Positions 13,081-23,699 of a stretch of 64,000 nucleotides of DNA are shown here, piece by piece. The stretch covers positions 217,412,151 through 217,476,150 of the forward strand of contig CP136065.1 in the NCBI GenBank assembly GCA_032622095.1, written 5' to 3'. The notes beneath the pieces were generated by a model. It worked only from the letters and a program-made list of their open reading frames with translations, did not search any database and had not been told where the DNA came from. The position numbers were made by a program, and so were the translations under genes. Numbering within the stretch: position 1 is the first letter of the stretch; each line of letters begins with the position of its first letter. This stretch comes from Siphonodentalium dalli (taxonomy: Eukaryota; Mollusca; Scaphopoda; Gadilida; Siphonodentaliidae).

Positions 13081-13967
13081 ACCCCATGCATCCGGATATG
13101 CTCGTAGCTGAAGACATGCTCGTAGCGGAATAACTACATGGCCCGCGATTTGCACATCGTCTTTAGTTGTCGTAAGTTATTTCATAAAAACACGGTTTAT
13201 TTTACCTTGAGTTTTTTTAAACGTTAACAGCGATAATTGGTCTACAGAAATGAGCGGTTGTGGTTTCCGCAATTTGCATATTACTGTTCGATAATTGGGT
13301 TGTATACGAAAATTATGACCTGAAATACTTACTCGATATAAGTTTTGACAAATTTTAATGAATCTTTGCATTGACACATTATATAACATACAGTCTCTCA
13401 AAGTATGATATCTTAGCTTAAAAATGAACTGGACATGTTTGCGATGTCAATCATATTAGTGCCCGAAAAATTAGTTTCCATGGAGGCACTCACTTGATTT
13501 TGGGGCATGTTTATAGCAAACGTAAAACCACTGCTATAGACATGCCATATGTTCTTGCTGTGACCTGCATATATGGTAATGTTTTACTATGGAAAATGTA
13601 GAAACATGACTGAAAATGTTGTCTATATATTAAGGGAATATCCGCGGAAATAGCAATGTATGCAAAGACTATATTGTCTGGGCTGTTACCACGGAAATCG
13701 TAATTTTATGTAAGAAATGCAAATTTTGCCACAATTTTTGGCGTAACTTCCCGGTAAAATAGGATTAAACTGCGTCCATGTTTAAAGAAGTTTGATGTAC
13801 AGTTGGGTAAATTATAGCCACAAATAGTACCACCACCGTCAACCACTGGTATGTGTTGGTTTCGGTGCAACATGTGTCTAACCGTAAACGGTGTGCAAAT
13901 CGCGGGCCATGTGGTTATTCCGCTACGAGCATCTCTTCCGCTACGAGCATATCCGGATGCATGGGGT
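13081..13967. mobile_element. nonautonomous DNA element with ~82-bp terminal inverted repeats
   Basis: The left arm (13081-13161) begins ACCCCATGCATCCGGATATG and contains CTCGTAGC twice. The right arm (13887-13967) is its reverse complement with few mismatches and ends ATCCGGATGCATGGGGT. About 725 bp lie between the arms with no transposase ORF. The repeated CGTAGC core inside each arm may be a transposase-binding site. No target duplication was settled. Confidence 0.75.
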
Positions 13968-14049
13968 GTACTCATCAATGAGTATATAGATTGTTAAGCG
14001 GATACAAAAGCACTGTGTTGGAGGAAATTTCGTGGTATCACATAAAACT

Positions 14050-14212
14050 TACCCCGGCACTCTTGCTTATAAGTTTACGACATTGAATCACAGCAGACGA
14101 CAAACCAGGACGTTCAACCTTCGCTAACCACGGGGATAGTCTTGTAATATTGGGTGGATCGTGAGGTGATGTTGGCGTTTTGTTTCGCAAATCTTTGAGA
14201 ACATTTTTCATC
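14050..14212 (-). CDS. internal exon of an unrecognised gene
   Basis: On the minus strand an acceptor ending ACCATTTTCAG is followed by an exon starting ATGAAAAATGTTCTC. It runs open to GTGCCGGG followed by GTAAGTTTT, a strong donor. The product starts MKNVLKDLRNKTPTSP, contains LSPWLAKVERPGLSS, and ends near LISKSAG. It joins in phase 0 to the upstream exon (14943-15116), which also ends on a codon boundary. No family is recognised. Strong splice sites at both ends and phase agreement are the main support for a host gene. Further exons were not located. Confidence 0.55.
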
Positions 14213-14942
14213 TGAAAATGGTAAATCATAATCATTAAATTACGAAAGGTAAATCCGATTGCGAAATACACCAAGGACACAGAGAATATGAATATGGCTA
14301 AAACATTGCAAGTCAGTTCCTAGCTGTACACGTATGTGATTATTTCTGGGTTAGAGGTTGGGTGGATTAAACCCGTGCGTGGTATGGTGGTTTTGACAAT
14401 TTTGCAGCCTTTGTACCTCTACACGAATGACCCATGCTTAAAACGTAAGAGTATATTAATTTGGATACCAATCATTTTGCTGGGGGATAGCCCTGTTGTA
14501 CAATTGGGAATTTATTTTTAAAAGTAAACACACGGCACGTGTATGCTTTTTTTTAACATTTTCATGATCATCTTTTGTCAATCTAGCTGAATTAACATCA
14601 CTGGAAGGACCCATCAATTCAGTTCTGTGAATTTGACTGAAACGTTAACATTGGCATCTATGAGCAACCATTTATTTCAGTGATTCCTACAGGCATTACC
14701 CCTGCCATTTTTAGCACGTCATGGCTTAGCAGCTCCCGTTCAATGCGTGTTTAGCTGCTTGTACTTTGAAAGTACGACATTTCTGGCTTAAACTACTTTA
14801 GGAGCTGAGTGAATTAAAATAAGCGGTGTGATATGTCCATTTGCCTCAACTCACACATCATATGAAACCCAAGTTGACCCATGGCACCAACCTCCCCAAG
14901 AAAATATGAGCCTAAAATTCTCACTTTGTTGGTTAGTACTAC

Positions 14943-15116
14943 CTGTAAATCTCCGTGTTCACCATATGTTGCACGCCGGAAAGATTTTTCGACTTTAGAC
15001 AGTTTATCCTGGACCCTCTTGAATTCCAAGTAATGTTCTATGTATTCGGCCCGGCAGTTTTCATCATCTACAGGCGTCCTGGGTGTATACGCCTCAGTTA
15101 GTAATCGATGGTCCAT
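14943..15116 (-). CDS. upstream exon of the same unrecognised gene
   Basis: 58 codons from an ATG at 15116 end at CAG just before GTAGTA, a usable donor. The product is charged and helical in look (around EYIEHYLEFKRVQDKL and SKVEKSFRRA), which would suit a short coiled coil. In-frame stops lie upstream of the ATG, so this is either the first coding exon or the exon begins at an acceptor inside the frame. It would splice in phase 0 to the exon at 14212. Function unknown. Confidence 0.5.
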
Positions 15117-15244
15117 ATTTAGTCTACATCAACATTCTCAATCAGCATATCCTGAAAATATTGAGTTGGATCTGCAAAAATATATTGTATCATGCATATC
15201 TGACCGTCCGAACATATCACCATGTATCTCGGGCATTAATTATC

Positions 15245-15905
15245 AATCGAGTTGCCCTTTGGGATGGTGATAGCACAGCTTGTGGGAAACGATATATCAT
15301 ACTACGGGTTTCGTCCAATAATTTTCACCGTTACGGTTCTTGTTTGACTTGGAAATTTGTGAATTTGTTTCCGGACGAACGATTCAGATTGTAACTCGGG
15401 TGTTATTTATAGGATTTCGTCGTCGTCCTTTGACATGGCGACAGCACATGTTGGGGTGGGAATCACCACTTACTACGGATTTCGTGCGTTATTTTTTACC
15501 AGAGTAGCTGCCGTTGTTTGACTTGGATATTTGTGTCCAAAGAACATTTCAGCTTGTAACTTGGGCAAGGATCATCTGATATCGTTGTGATTTTGTATTT
15601 GATAGCAGTTTGGGGGAAAGGATACCGACTTACTACAGGTTTAATCCATTCGTATATAGGCTACCGCTGTTACGGTCCTTGTTTGACTTGCACATTTGGT
15701 AATTTTATCAGGGTACCAACATTTCAACTACAATCCGAGCATGGAGCATAAGATTAGGTTTTGCTTTGATATAGTGATAGCCCACCATGCATGACATGAC
15801 GTCCATTCATTTTTACCAGAGTTACAGCCCTTGTTTGACTTTAAAACAATTCATAATTGACTTTTAATTGTCAGTATGGAAATTTGAGCCTGTAACTTGG
15901 GCGTG
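15245..15905 (+). repeat. degenerate tandem repeat, about 4 units of 150-190 bp
   Basis: Each unit contains ACTACGGRTTTCGTCC-like sequence, then a TTTTTACCAGAG-like stretch, then CCTTGTTTGACTTGG, then a block like CAGCTTGTAACTTGGGC, then TGATAGC. Units are strongly diverged. Repeats of this style are familiar from bivalve introns (recollection, not searched). Confidence 0.65.
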
Positions 15906-16124
15906 GGTTATATGGTGTGGTTGTGCTTTGCTGTGTTGATAGCCTGGTTCGGGGCAAAAGGATACCCACTTCTTGGATTTGGAAAATACAATCATTTTCC
16001 ATCCATACAAATATTTATTATTGCCCACTCTCTAAAGTGGGCGTCAAGGGCATATGCCACGCTTGGCCTTGCACTTGTTTTCATGAAATATATGGACGTT
16101 TACAGGGGTGGTCTTAATGTGCAT

Positions 16125-16440
16125 TAAGACGCCCATATAGCACCCATATTCGAACTTGACCTGTGTTTTGAGCTGATAAACTCACATACCAAATTTGGTT
16201 TCGATCCGATAGCCCAAAATAAAGTTCTCGGAAACTTTCTGCACGGACGTCCGGACGCACGGAGGGACGACAAGACGGACACCGGCTATTATACTAGCAA
16301 AAAAAACAACAAACATTCTGGGGATAAATATGTCGATACGCTTGAACCAGAGTCCATTACCCAATGTATGGACAGTACCATCCAAATAAATGGAATTGTA
16401 ACGATTCGTGGATATTATTCGGCCCGATGCCTTTTCGTGT
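16125..16440 (+). repeat. dispersed repeat family R1, copy 1
   Basis: This block matches 23700-23975 in the same orientation. Shared parts are CACCCATATTCGA / AACCCATGTTCGA, GACCTGTGTTTTG, AGCTGATAA, a GGACGNACG-rich patch, AATATGTCGATA, CAGAGTCCATTRCCCAA and ATTCGGCCCGA. No ORF is shared. Probably a nonautonomous element about 0.3 kb long. Confidence 0.75.
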
Positions 16441-17139
16441 ATTTATTACATATCTATCAACGTAATTCGCATGATCGCACCTGTTTCCATGCTTGTGATA
16501 ATTCTCAGAATCGCACTAGTGCAATCTGTCGACGGAACTATTTCATTCATGTTGTTAGACTGGTTCTCGCCGTTACTAGTTTTACTTTTTCAAAGCAAGG
16601 GCGACAATCCACTTGCCGAAAACGCAGCGCGCTGATTGGGTGGAAAATCTGGGAAAACCAGATTAACACCTTTGCCATCTTTTGCGCGGGTTGTTTGAAC
16701 ATAGGAATTCACGGTTTAAAAATTAATAAAATCCAATAAACAGAGTCGATGTATCAGTTCCCCAAATAAAAAGAAAATCAAATACTGATATTAAATGAAA
16801 AATATGAGAAAATGGAGCTTGTCAGACCAGAGAATTTTAAATAGTTTGATGATATTTTGTAACATAGGATTTCCCCATTCAACATTAATAATCGCAATAA
16901 AATTCGTTATATTGCATATTTCAACCTAAAACTTCGTGTATGGAATTAAAATACGTATATGCTCGTAAAACAATCGAGTGCAAAACGTAATAATGCTTTA
17001 TATTGAAGAACATAATTTTTTTAACCCAAAATTGTGCGATTCAGCAGACGTCAATTTGTAAACACACCTTTCAAATACCGGAAATTCTTTCACTGTTCTC
17101 TGAGATTCGCCAATTCAATTTAAGTTATACATCGATTTT
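16441..17139. other. noncoding stretch before the recombinase pseudogene
   Basis: No independent feature is visible. It may include the 5' flank of the 17140-18752 element, but no terminal repeat was identified. Confidence 0.4.
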
Positions 17140-18752
17140 ATGGACGATTTTATCGGAATTAAAATGGAAAACACAGAAAGTAACGCAGAGTCTGCAGAGA
17201 TGTCAGATGATATGTTAACCCAGTTCTTTTTTGATGATTTTGAACTTTGTGACAGTCCAGAACTGGCAGTGGCAGAAGATCAAGTTCATGTTCCTGGCCC
17301 AAGTCATGTTACTTCAAACACCAGAGATCTACAAAGGTATATCCACAGTTCGCCTAAGGCTACAGCTACCTCACAGACTACTACCAGTGCACTGAGTCCA
17401 GCAACAGCGAACATAAAGGACCTGCGGCTGTACATAAACAGTAAGAAAAATCTAAACACCCAAAGAAAGACAGATTCGTCAATAAGAAGATTTACTGAGT
17501 ATCTTGAACAGAAAGATGTAGGCACACAACACCGTGAAATCAAGGATATTCCCCCACGAGAACTGGATGGACATATAGGCGGTTTCATATTGCATCTGAA
17601 AAAACCAGACGGCGTAACCGACTATGAGCCAGATACATTAACAGGGTTTCACCGAGGTATTGACAGATATCTGAGGGATTCAGAATATTCGGAAAGCATC
17701 ATTACTTCCGACAAGTTCTGAGTAAGCCGAGAAGTTCTTGCATCAAGACGTAAAGAATTAAAAGAGAAGGGACTTGGAATAAACCCCAAAAAGCTGACGT
17801 GTTGACCGAAGAGGGCGAGGAGAAGCTGTGTGAGTGCGGCCAGCTTGGTATATCGAACCCGGGAGCTTTGTTGAGGTTGGTGTGGTTCAATAACACTAAA
17901 CTACTCGGATTCCGTGGTTCTCACGAAAACCAGCAGCTGAAATTGGGCGACATCGAGATGAAGCAGAATGTTGGTGGTTTTGAGTATCTTGAATTCAATG
18001 AGCGGCTCTCCAAGACACGCGATGGAACGAATACAAACAACAGTCGTCCCTTCCATCCGAAAATCTTTGGCAATAATGCAGATAAGTCCAGATGCCCGGT
18101 GACAGCCTACAAGCTGTATGCTAAAAACCGGCCAGCAAAAATGCAATCAAAAGACTCACCATTTTATATAGCCGTCAACCAAAATCACCATATCTCGCCA
18201 AATGCATTATGGTTCAAGGCACAGCCAGTGGGCGTTAACAAAATCCGAACGATGCTGAAAGACATGGCGGTGGCAGTCGGTCTTCCTGGAAAAATTACAA
18301 ACCATTCCCTCAGAAAGACAATGTGCACTCGTCTGTTACATGCTGGCATCAATCCTCAAATACTCGCCCAGTTGTCTGGACATAAGAATGTCAATAGCGT
18401 AAACAACTATGCTGTGGCATCTAAACCAGCAGCAACAGAAAATGTGTGAAATTCTACAGCCAACTGCGAACACTCAATTAAGTTTACCATCATCATCAAG
18501 TGATTTAAGACAGAACATTCTCCACCATAAGCCTATAGAGTATCCTTCAAATTCAGCATCGAGTCAGATTGTAAGAAAGACAACAACTCCTACTGTAGTC
18601 CTACAGTTCAGGAAAGCATCCAAGGCATGTTTGCCAATGCGAACATTAGTGGTGGAACATTCAATATTAATGTTCAGATGATTTCAGGTTCCCAAGATGA
18701 ACCACCAAGAAAATATCGTCGGTTGGCCATTATTGAATCTGATTCTGATTGA
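17140..18752 (+). pseudogene. Crypton-like tyrosine recombinase gene, disabled
   Basis: The product matches the DUF3504/Crypton-derived tyrosine recombinase family (relatives include the domain found in ZMYM and QRICH1 proteins). The N-terminal frame (17140-17718) holds IRRFTEYLEQKD and YEPDTLTGFHRGIDRYL. The catalytic frame (17799-18449) keeps every expected residue: R39 (GFRGSHEN), K72 (SKTRDG), H169-x-x-R172 (NHSLRKT), H195 (SGHKN) and Y204 (NNYAV), numbered from 17799. A C-terminal frame ends ANISGGTFNINVQ and then RRLAIIESDSD with a stop at 18752. Lesions are a TGA at 17719-17721, a one-base loss near 17790, a shift near 18420 and another near 18550. Few lesions and intact active-site residues suggest recent loss. 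No introns are evident. Confidence 0.85.
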
Positions 18753-19765
18753 AATGAACAGTTCATCGTTACAGTTGTGATATTGAATCATAGTATAAAT
18801 TATTGTAATACATCTATGAATTTGTTTAAAATTTTAAAATTTCTGTGTAGTTACATACTAATTATGCAATATGGGGTGAATCTAAGTTGCCATAAAATTA
18901 AACAAATATAGTGGAATAAAATTTACATGTTGTTTAAATTGGAAATGGCAACAGGTCGGGCACACATCCAAAATTATCCATACATTTAAATTATGCAAGC
19001 CGTTGTGTTATTACGTTACAAAAATTACAAGGCGATATCATGTAACGAGTTCAAATAACTTTGATGCAACAAATGAAAATAATAAATAATTGTAAGCTGA
19101 AATCAATTTAAGAACCATAAATCAGATTTGTAGATAATATTTTTTATGTTTAGCTGACCTGTTAAATAAGTGTAAGATTAAAAATAAAAAGGTGTAGGAC
19201 TACAGCATAGCCATCGGTGCCAGTACTCTAGTAGTGGTCAACAATTTAAATTTGCGGTAAACTTACCCAAACACATCGCAGCGATATTGGTCTATGAATC
19301 ATCTTTTTGTTGCGATATAAATCCTAATTCAGTCTCAGACAATATTTAGTTTTTTTACAGACAATTTCGAAAAAATCACTTTCGCATTCCGAAAATCGAA
19401 CATTGCTTAAGTTGGGCATTTAGCACTAAATCCATGAATGAACAGATTTTCCACGTCAATGCATAACCTGAATCCAATCACGACAATAAAGAAACAACAA
19501 TCTATCAATCGATGAGCTGATTCATTCATTCAAGTAGTTTCATTTCAAGAATGTATTTGTCGAGGCGCAGAATTTAATTTCAAACGCCATGATTAAAGAT
19601 GGCTCGAGGTCGCTCGCGGATAGACAGACAGGCTGCCTGCCTGGTTGTTGCGTTAACACTAAAATGCCGTTAAAACTCAATTAAATCTGATTAAATTCAC
19701 ATGTTCTGTACCGGATATGTACGATTGTGATTCAACTTGCTATGATACAATGATATGTATTAAAA
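18753..19765. other. noncoding stretch, nothing recognised
   Basis: AT-rich flank of the recombinase pseudogene. No terminal repeat or ORF of interest was found. GCTCGAGGTCGCTCGCGG near 19602 is GC-rich and isolated. Confidence 0.45.
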
Positions 19766-19879
19766 ATAGAACCGCATTAGTGTCTGGATTTTGACGAAAT
19801 TATCGCACTCGAGGTATCCCTCCGCCAACAAATCTCGTGCGATAATTTCGTCAAAATCCAGACACTAATGCGGTTCTAT
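19766..19879. repeat. perfect 43-bp-arm hairpin
   Basis: The arms 19766-19808 and 19837-19879 are exact reverse complements with a 28-bp loop. The left arm begins ATAGAACCGCATTAGTGTCT. Zero mismatches over 43 bp imply recent origin or conversion. Most likely a miniature foldback element; the length would also suit a small-RNA hairpin. Confidence 0.9.
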
Positions 19880-20123
19880 CTATATATTACATATCACCTG
19901 GTTAAAGGCACGTGAGGCCTTAATTGTCGAAAATATTCATATTTGTTCCAATCACCGTAAACAGAAAAACATTAAAACGCATACAGTTTCGTTCATATAT
20001 ACCATGACCATCGCGTAAACAGCATGTTATCATAAAGATTTACTATATTTTACCTAAGCAAGAGCATGATGGTGTTACAGAAGACAGCACAATGCTGCTA
20101 GCTAATCACACACAAATGGCATA

Positions 20124-20178
20124 AACGCTCTTTATTCGTTCCATATCAGGAATTCATCAACAAAGAACGCTCTTTATG
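20124..20178 (-). repeat. dispersed AAAGAGCGTT pair repeat, reverse copy
   Basis: Read on the minus strand it gives ATAAAGAGCGTTC, then TTCCTGATATGG, then AATAAAGAGCGTT. Same family as 23521-23576, 24332-24387 and 26124-26179. Confidence 0.75.
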
Positions 20179-20586
20179 TTTACCATCATAATATAAACAA
20201 ACACCAGAAAAGTTACTTTTTATGCTTTTGTTTAGGGCGATTCTTTGAAAATGTGACATAAATTGAAAAAAATTAAACTCTGCCTCTATCATATTCTTAT
20301 ATGATTAAGTTATATGCGATATCCAAATTTAATAATCTGAACATTTTGTCATTGTAACTAATTGCGTTGCATTAAAAAAAATTGTTGATGACATGGTATA
20401 ATTTTTTATAGTAATTCTGTTTTTTTCACTTTAATTTCAAATAATCAGAACTTGTTAGTTGTCCACTATTCATATGTGTTATCCTACACGTATGTTACCA
20501 ATAGACCCCATCTAAGAGTTTTAAAAAACATTACATCAAAATTATCGATCAGTTCCTGTTTCAGGCGCATGAGTTTTCCACCCCAA

Positions 20587-20602
20587 CCCCCCCCCCCCCC
20601 CC
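20587..20602. repeat. poly-C tract
   Basis: Sixteen C residues immediately before the first motif of array C. Comparable runs of ten or more C or G occur at 30574, 39455, 39522, 39572, 40897, 40955, 51696 and 57884. Confidence 0.9.
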
Positions 20603-20604
20603 AA

Positions 20605-20822
20605 TGTCCCGTACAACACTTTTATGAACAAAAGTTATCATTGTTTTCAAACAACAGATCAACAATCCATACCAGATCAAATCCTCTTACCACATAAGGT
20701 GCAAACCATAGTATTAAGAGCATTTTCCATTATACTGGCATTATTATAAGATTATTATACATTTAAAAATGTCCCGTACAACACTATCTATGGTGTTGTA
20801 CGGTACATGTCCCGTACAACAC
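20605..20822 (+). repeat. iterated motif array C, left part
   Basis: TGTCCCGTACAACAC occurs at 20605, 20770 and 20808. An inverted copy with one mismatch lies at 20793-20807, so 20770-20807 can form a hairpin. The distance 20605 to 20770 is 165 bp. The array lies about 0.95 kb upstream of the ORF at 21763. Confidence 0.85.
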
Positions 20823-21089
20823 CAGGAAAAATCAATCGTTCCATTTACTAAAATGTCAATTTTCAAATACTAACAAATGCACCTCACATTATGTACACTT
20901 GTTGTTAATGTAATTATTTGTATTTAACACAACTGACCAAGGCACTACTGGGGTTAATATCCATGTGGTCCAACTATAATAGTAAACCACATGTCAAATT
21001 TGGTATGGTAATAGATATCTGTACACATTGGACGATCATATAATAGTGAATATCAATTCATGCATTAGAAAATAATGCATATTAAATTA

Positions 21090-21655
21090 ACCACCATGGC
21101 ACTTCAATGGTTAACTAGCTTGCTGACTGAACTGAATGACAGTGTGGCAATATATTTTGAATGAAATTAACCCATACATTTTCAGCCTTGATGTTTATAA
21201 CCCAAAATAAGGTTATTTTGACAAAATGTCAACTCCAGGGCTGTCCAGGGTGTGAAAATAAGTTATGTATCATTGTGTCAAATCTGTGTAATACAATAGG
21301 AGTAGACCAGTTCACTTTTAAGTGAAAACTGGCATATGAAAGAACCAGCCATATAGCATTGCAATGGTTAACTGACATGTAGTGATAAATAACTACAGTG
21401 TAGCAATATATTGAATGAACTAACCCTTACAGTTTTCAGTTTTGATGTTTGTCGCCCAAAATGAGGATATGTTGACAAAATGTCAACTTCAGGATATAAA
21501 ATAAGTTGTGCATCATCGTCTCAAGACTTTGTAATGAAATATAGCAATAGACGGGTTAACTTTTAAGTGAAAATTGGCATATGAAAGTACCAGCCATAGC
21601 ATTGCAATGGTTAACTGACTGACATGTAGTGATAAATAACTGTGTAGCAATTATG
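21090..21655 (+). repeat. ~245-bp tandem repeat, about 2.5 units
   Basis: CAATGGTTAACT recurs at 21105, 21362 and 21605. TTTTAAGTGAAAA recurs at 21316 and 21561, and GACAAAATGTCAACT recurs in the first two units. The repeat lies directly upstream of the ORF at 21763 and may include its promoter region. Confidence 0.8.
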
Positions 21656-21762
21656 CATGGCAAACTTGACTGAAATTGGGAATTTGAATTCATTTGGAGT
21701 TCTGGCCTACTTTGAGTAAGGTGGCATTTGATCTGAAGAAGTAACTTAATTCAGGATTTATT

Positions 21763-22206
21763 ATGGATAGTTCTCCGACAAAAAAGAAACGGTTGAGTAA
21801 TTCCGAGAAGTGTAGAAGACATAGAGAGAAGCTTAGACAGAAAGATCCTGATTTTCTAAAAAAGGAAAGAGAAAGAATTGCGAATGTTAGAATAAAACAG
21901 AAGTTGGTTATGGATGAAGAAGAGAAACATTTGAAGAGAAAGCAGGAGACCAGACGTAAATACATATATAGGAAAATTAAGGAGCAGCCTTCGACATCAG
22001 TTGGAAATGAACAGTTGAAAACCCCTTACAATAGCAAGAATACTTTCGGGAAAGCAGTGTCCAGATGCTTCTGTGCTCTTCCTTCATCGCCACACAAGCA
22101 GAACGCTGTTGTTGGAGGTTTAGCTAAGCAAATTGGTGTCAAGTGCCAATTGGATATGGATAATTCAATCTTCAACTTTCTCTCATTGAATGGAATCTGC
22201 TATTAA
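21763..22206 (+). CDS. N-terminal part of the transposase-like family
   Basis: An intact 147-codon frame starts MDSSPTKKKRLSNSEKCRRH. It is highly basic, with a helical Arg/Lys/Glu-rich stretch to about residue 65, then GKAVSRCFCALPSSPHKQNAV and VGGLAKQIGV at about residues 87-118. The last block has the shape of FKSIARKLPKSS in the 1555-1887 relic, which is why it is placed in the same family as the 1.5 and 6.2 kb copies. The downstream catalytic-looking motifs are absent before the next repeats, so the gene is truncated or continues in a distant exon; AATTG followed by GTGTCAAG near 22132 could be a donor. It is flanked on both sides by array C, which suggests that the ORF and the motifs belong to one element. 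Confidence 0.5.
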   Translation: MDSSPTKKKRLSNSEKCRRHREKLRQKDPDFLKKERERIANVRIKQKLVMDEEEKHLKRKQETRRKYIYRKIKEQPSTSVGNEQLKTPYNSKNTFGKAVSRCFCALPSSPHKQNAVVGGLAKQIGVKCQLDMDNSIFNFLSLNGICY

Positions 22207-22582
22207 AACCAAACAAGTGCAGCAGTATTTAGGGTTTAGACAATATAATAAAACATAATGCCAAGATTAAATACTAAATTCTAATGTATATAATTATAGA
22301 TCTATGTTATGCCAGGTTTGTGGCATCTCTAATTTCTGTATTTAATAGGCACTTGAATTTAAATTATTGCCCGAATATTCCAATATCACACTCAGTCATA
22401 GCTTCAATAATACAGAGTATTCATACACACTAATTTCAGTGTATCTAGAATTCTAAAGCACACATCATTGCAGTGTATCTAAATCCTTCTAAATCAGTTC
22501 TTGCATTCTTGCCATGAAAGGAATGAGAGAAAATTGAAGCTTTTATGTATTACAGTTGATATAATTTGAGAAATATGCTAAA

Positions 22583-23167
22583 TGTCCCGTATGACACCTG
22601 GATTTGTCCCGTACAACACTAATTCAACAAATTACAGTAAAATAGTATTTTACATAGAAATCTAGTTTACACTTCTATTGTTGAACATTATTTACCAAAA
22701 TGTTTAACATATGCATTAGTTTTGCACACTTTACTATTAGAAATGGGCAAAATGTGGAGCGGTGACAAAAATGTCCCGTACAACATATTTTCTTTGTCCC
22801 GTACAACACCGCTGTTTATTTGCTGCCATGCCAATTTATCTGAATTTTGAAAAAAATCATGTTTTCCATTATAAAGAGCAATCTTTCCTATCTTAACATT
22901 TTATAATTTGAAGGACTTAATTATGCACATCTAACAGAAATATTGCTAAATAGTTGAGTACCCTAATAATCATGTCACAAAAATATCCCGTACGACACCC
23001 AACTATTATGCCATATTATAGAACAAATCTTTGCTCAATGTCATGAACTATGATTCCAAGAGTTTGACCTAGGAATGAGTGATAATTAAACACTAAATAT
23101 TGTCTGCAAACTTCAATCAATTAATCGCCAGAAGCTGGAGTGTTTTCAAAATGTCCCGTACAATACC
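22583..23167 (+). repeat. iterated motif array C, right part
   Basis: Six direct copies start at 22583, 22605, 22772, 22795, 22984 and 23152. They are close to TGTCCCGTACAACACC, with variants TGTCCCGTATGACACC, TATCCCGTACGACACC and TGTCCCGTACAATACC. Spacings are 22, 167, 23, 189 and 168 bp. The last copy continues AAAATAA. The intervening DNA shows no repeat of its own, so the motif, not a longer unit, is what recurs. Confidence 0.85.
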
Positions 23168-23169
23168 AA

Positions 23170-23360
23170 AATAATCGCCCTTTACATAACAATGGTCAAA
23201 TATATGACAATAACATACTGTTTATGCGATATTTCTTATTTGTATACGGACAAAGTCTGTCTACATTTTGTTGTTCTTTCTGTTTGTGGCGGTTTTTGAC
23301 GGGTGGAAATATTTTCACAGGATACCCACCGCCAAGGCCAACCGTACCTTTAATATTGAA
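23170..23360 (+). repeat. dispersed repeat R2, copy 1
   Basis: It matches 41470-41640 in the same orientation: GACAATAACATACTGTTTAT, GCGATATTTCTTATT, TCTTTCTGTTT and CCGTA near the end. No coding content. Confidence 0.65.
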
Positions 23361-23520
23361 CTATACATTGGGCATTCTCAATGAGTTATAATGTTAACCT
23401 GGTGATAAGTGATCTAAATTCATTCGTTTACCAATGACCGTGTTATCACCATTATATCGGTACTGGTACACAACATACCGTACTGACTTTTCAAAGTTAT
23501 CCGAACCATTGTGCTCGAAA

Positions 23521-23576
23521 CAATAAAGAGCGTTCGTTGTTGGTCTATTATTGATATGGTCCGAGTAAAGAGCTTT
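23521..23576 (+). repeat. dispersed AAAGAGCGTT pair repeat
   Basis: CAATAAAGAGCGTTCG, a central TATTGATATGGT and a second AGTAAAGAGC lie about 45 bp apart. It sits inside the 812-bp-offset duplication. Confidence 0.75.
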
Positions 23577-23699
23577 TGTATCAAGTTTGTACGATAATTG
23601 GAAACGGCAGACGAAAGCCTCTTGAAATGACATCGTTTTTATCAGACTATATGACGGTGTTAAATGTTATGTATCCACACACTATTCATATTAAAAAGG

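Noticed and set aside
17304-17588. Minus-strand ORF opposite the recombinase
   Set aside because: Shadow of the plus-strand coding frame; the plus frame carries recognisable motifs.
20605-23167. CRISPR-like array (regular short repeats)
   Set aside because: Spacers are unequal, repeats are 15 bp, no cas genes are present and the context is eukaryotic.
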